The notes under the pieces were generated by a model. The model was not told the origin of the DNA. It did no database searches and was given only the letters and a program-made list of their open reading frames with translations. Source: Terrabacter sp. Ter38 (lineage in GTDB: Bacteria; Actinomycetota; Actinomycetes; Actinomycetales; Dermatophilaceae). Taken from it: a DNA stretch of 64,000 nt. The translations under genes were made by a program, and so were the position numbers. Location of the stretch: assembly GCF_024519435.1 (NCBI RefSeq), contig NZ_JALJRZ010000015.1, forward strand, positions 20,057 to 84,056, written 5' to 3'. Position 1 is the stretch's first letter; every line of letters begins with the position of its first letter. Below are positions 63,999 to 64,000 of the stretch, piece by piece.

Positions 63999-64000
63999 GT

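Overview
This window is a contiguous piece of a high-GC (roughly 70-75% G+C) actinobacterial chromosome. The evidence is GTG/TTG starts, many 4-base start/stop overlaps, IdeR/DtxR-type iron boxes, a mycothiol-era nitroreductase/DsbA-like protein, ClpS/DUF2017, PrsW, GlbO and oligoribonuclease. Two stretches follow gene orders I remember from Mycobacterium tuberculosis: pncB-clpS-DUF2017-(Rv1339-like)-rph-rdgB at the left (Rv1330c-Rv1341), and ssb-ettA ... thioesterase-hypothetical ... alpha-glucosidase-glbO ... pepN-Rv2466c-rpiB over 20-62 kb (Rv2478c-Rv2465c). The overall style resembles Intrasporangiaceae/Dermatophilaceae, but that placement is inference. There is no rRNA, CRISPR array or intact transposon.

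Layout. 0-8 kb: nicotinamidase (cut by the left edge) and nicotinate phosphoribosyltransferase; clpS-DUF2017; a metallo-beta-lactamase-fold hydrolase; an aldo/keto reductase; and the overlapping chain rph-rdgB-molybdopterin oxidoreductase. 8-14.7 kb: four tRNAs (Leu-UAG, Lys-CUU, His-GUG, Arg-UCU) among small housekeeping genes (bcp, DUF3618, GroES-like, a 36-residue membrane peptide, YbdK-type ligase, orn, prsW). 14.8-29 kb: SulP transporter, a tandem pair of dynamin-like membrane GTPases, ssb, ettA, corA, the divergent MocR/YczE pair, and a TetR-controlled acyl-CoA dehydrogenase/SDR unit. 29.2-34.4 kb: a complete iron-siderophore uptake operon (lipoprotein, two FecCD permeases, ATPase, siderophore-interacting reductase) behind a consensus -35 and overlapping IdeR boxes. 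34.6-41 kb: treX-treY-treZ, which converts glycogen/maltodextrin to trehalose.

41-50.4 kb holds a TesB thioesterase, a RecQ helicase with a phosphoribosyltransferase-like tail, a thioesterase/hypothetical pair and a GDPD. After these comes the most unusual locus: a minus-strand cassette of a 117-aa helical protein, a 964-aa WxG-type protein ending in a CdiA-like PD-(D/E)XK nuclease domain, and a 251-aa downstream gene that is probably its immunity protein. All three are joined by 4-base overlaps, and the G+C falls sharply over the toxin tip and immunity gene. This looks like a polymorphic toxin of the type VII secretion class.

50.4-64 kb: alpha-glucosidase with an upstream operator-like repeat, LLM oxidoreductase, a MarR/flavin monooxygenase divergent pair with NUDIX, a secreted helical protein with a TCACAGC-type direct repeat upstream, glbO, mscS, pepN, an Rv2466c-like protein, rpiB, a SpoIIE-type phosphatase and trmB. 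The last 285 bases carry no gene but hold an 18-bp perfect hairpin, a 12-bp direct repeat and 23-bp tandem repeats that look like the edge of a mobile element.
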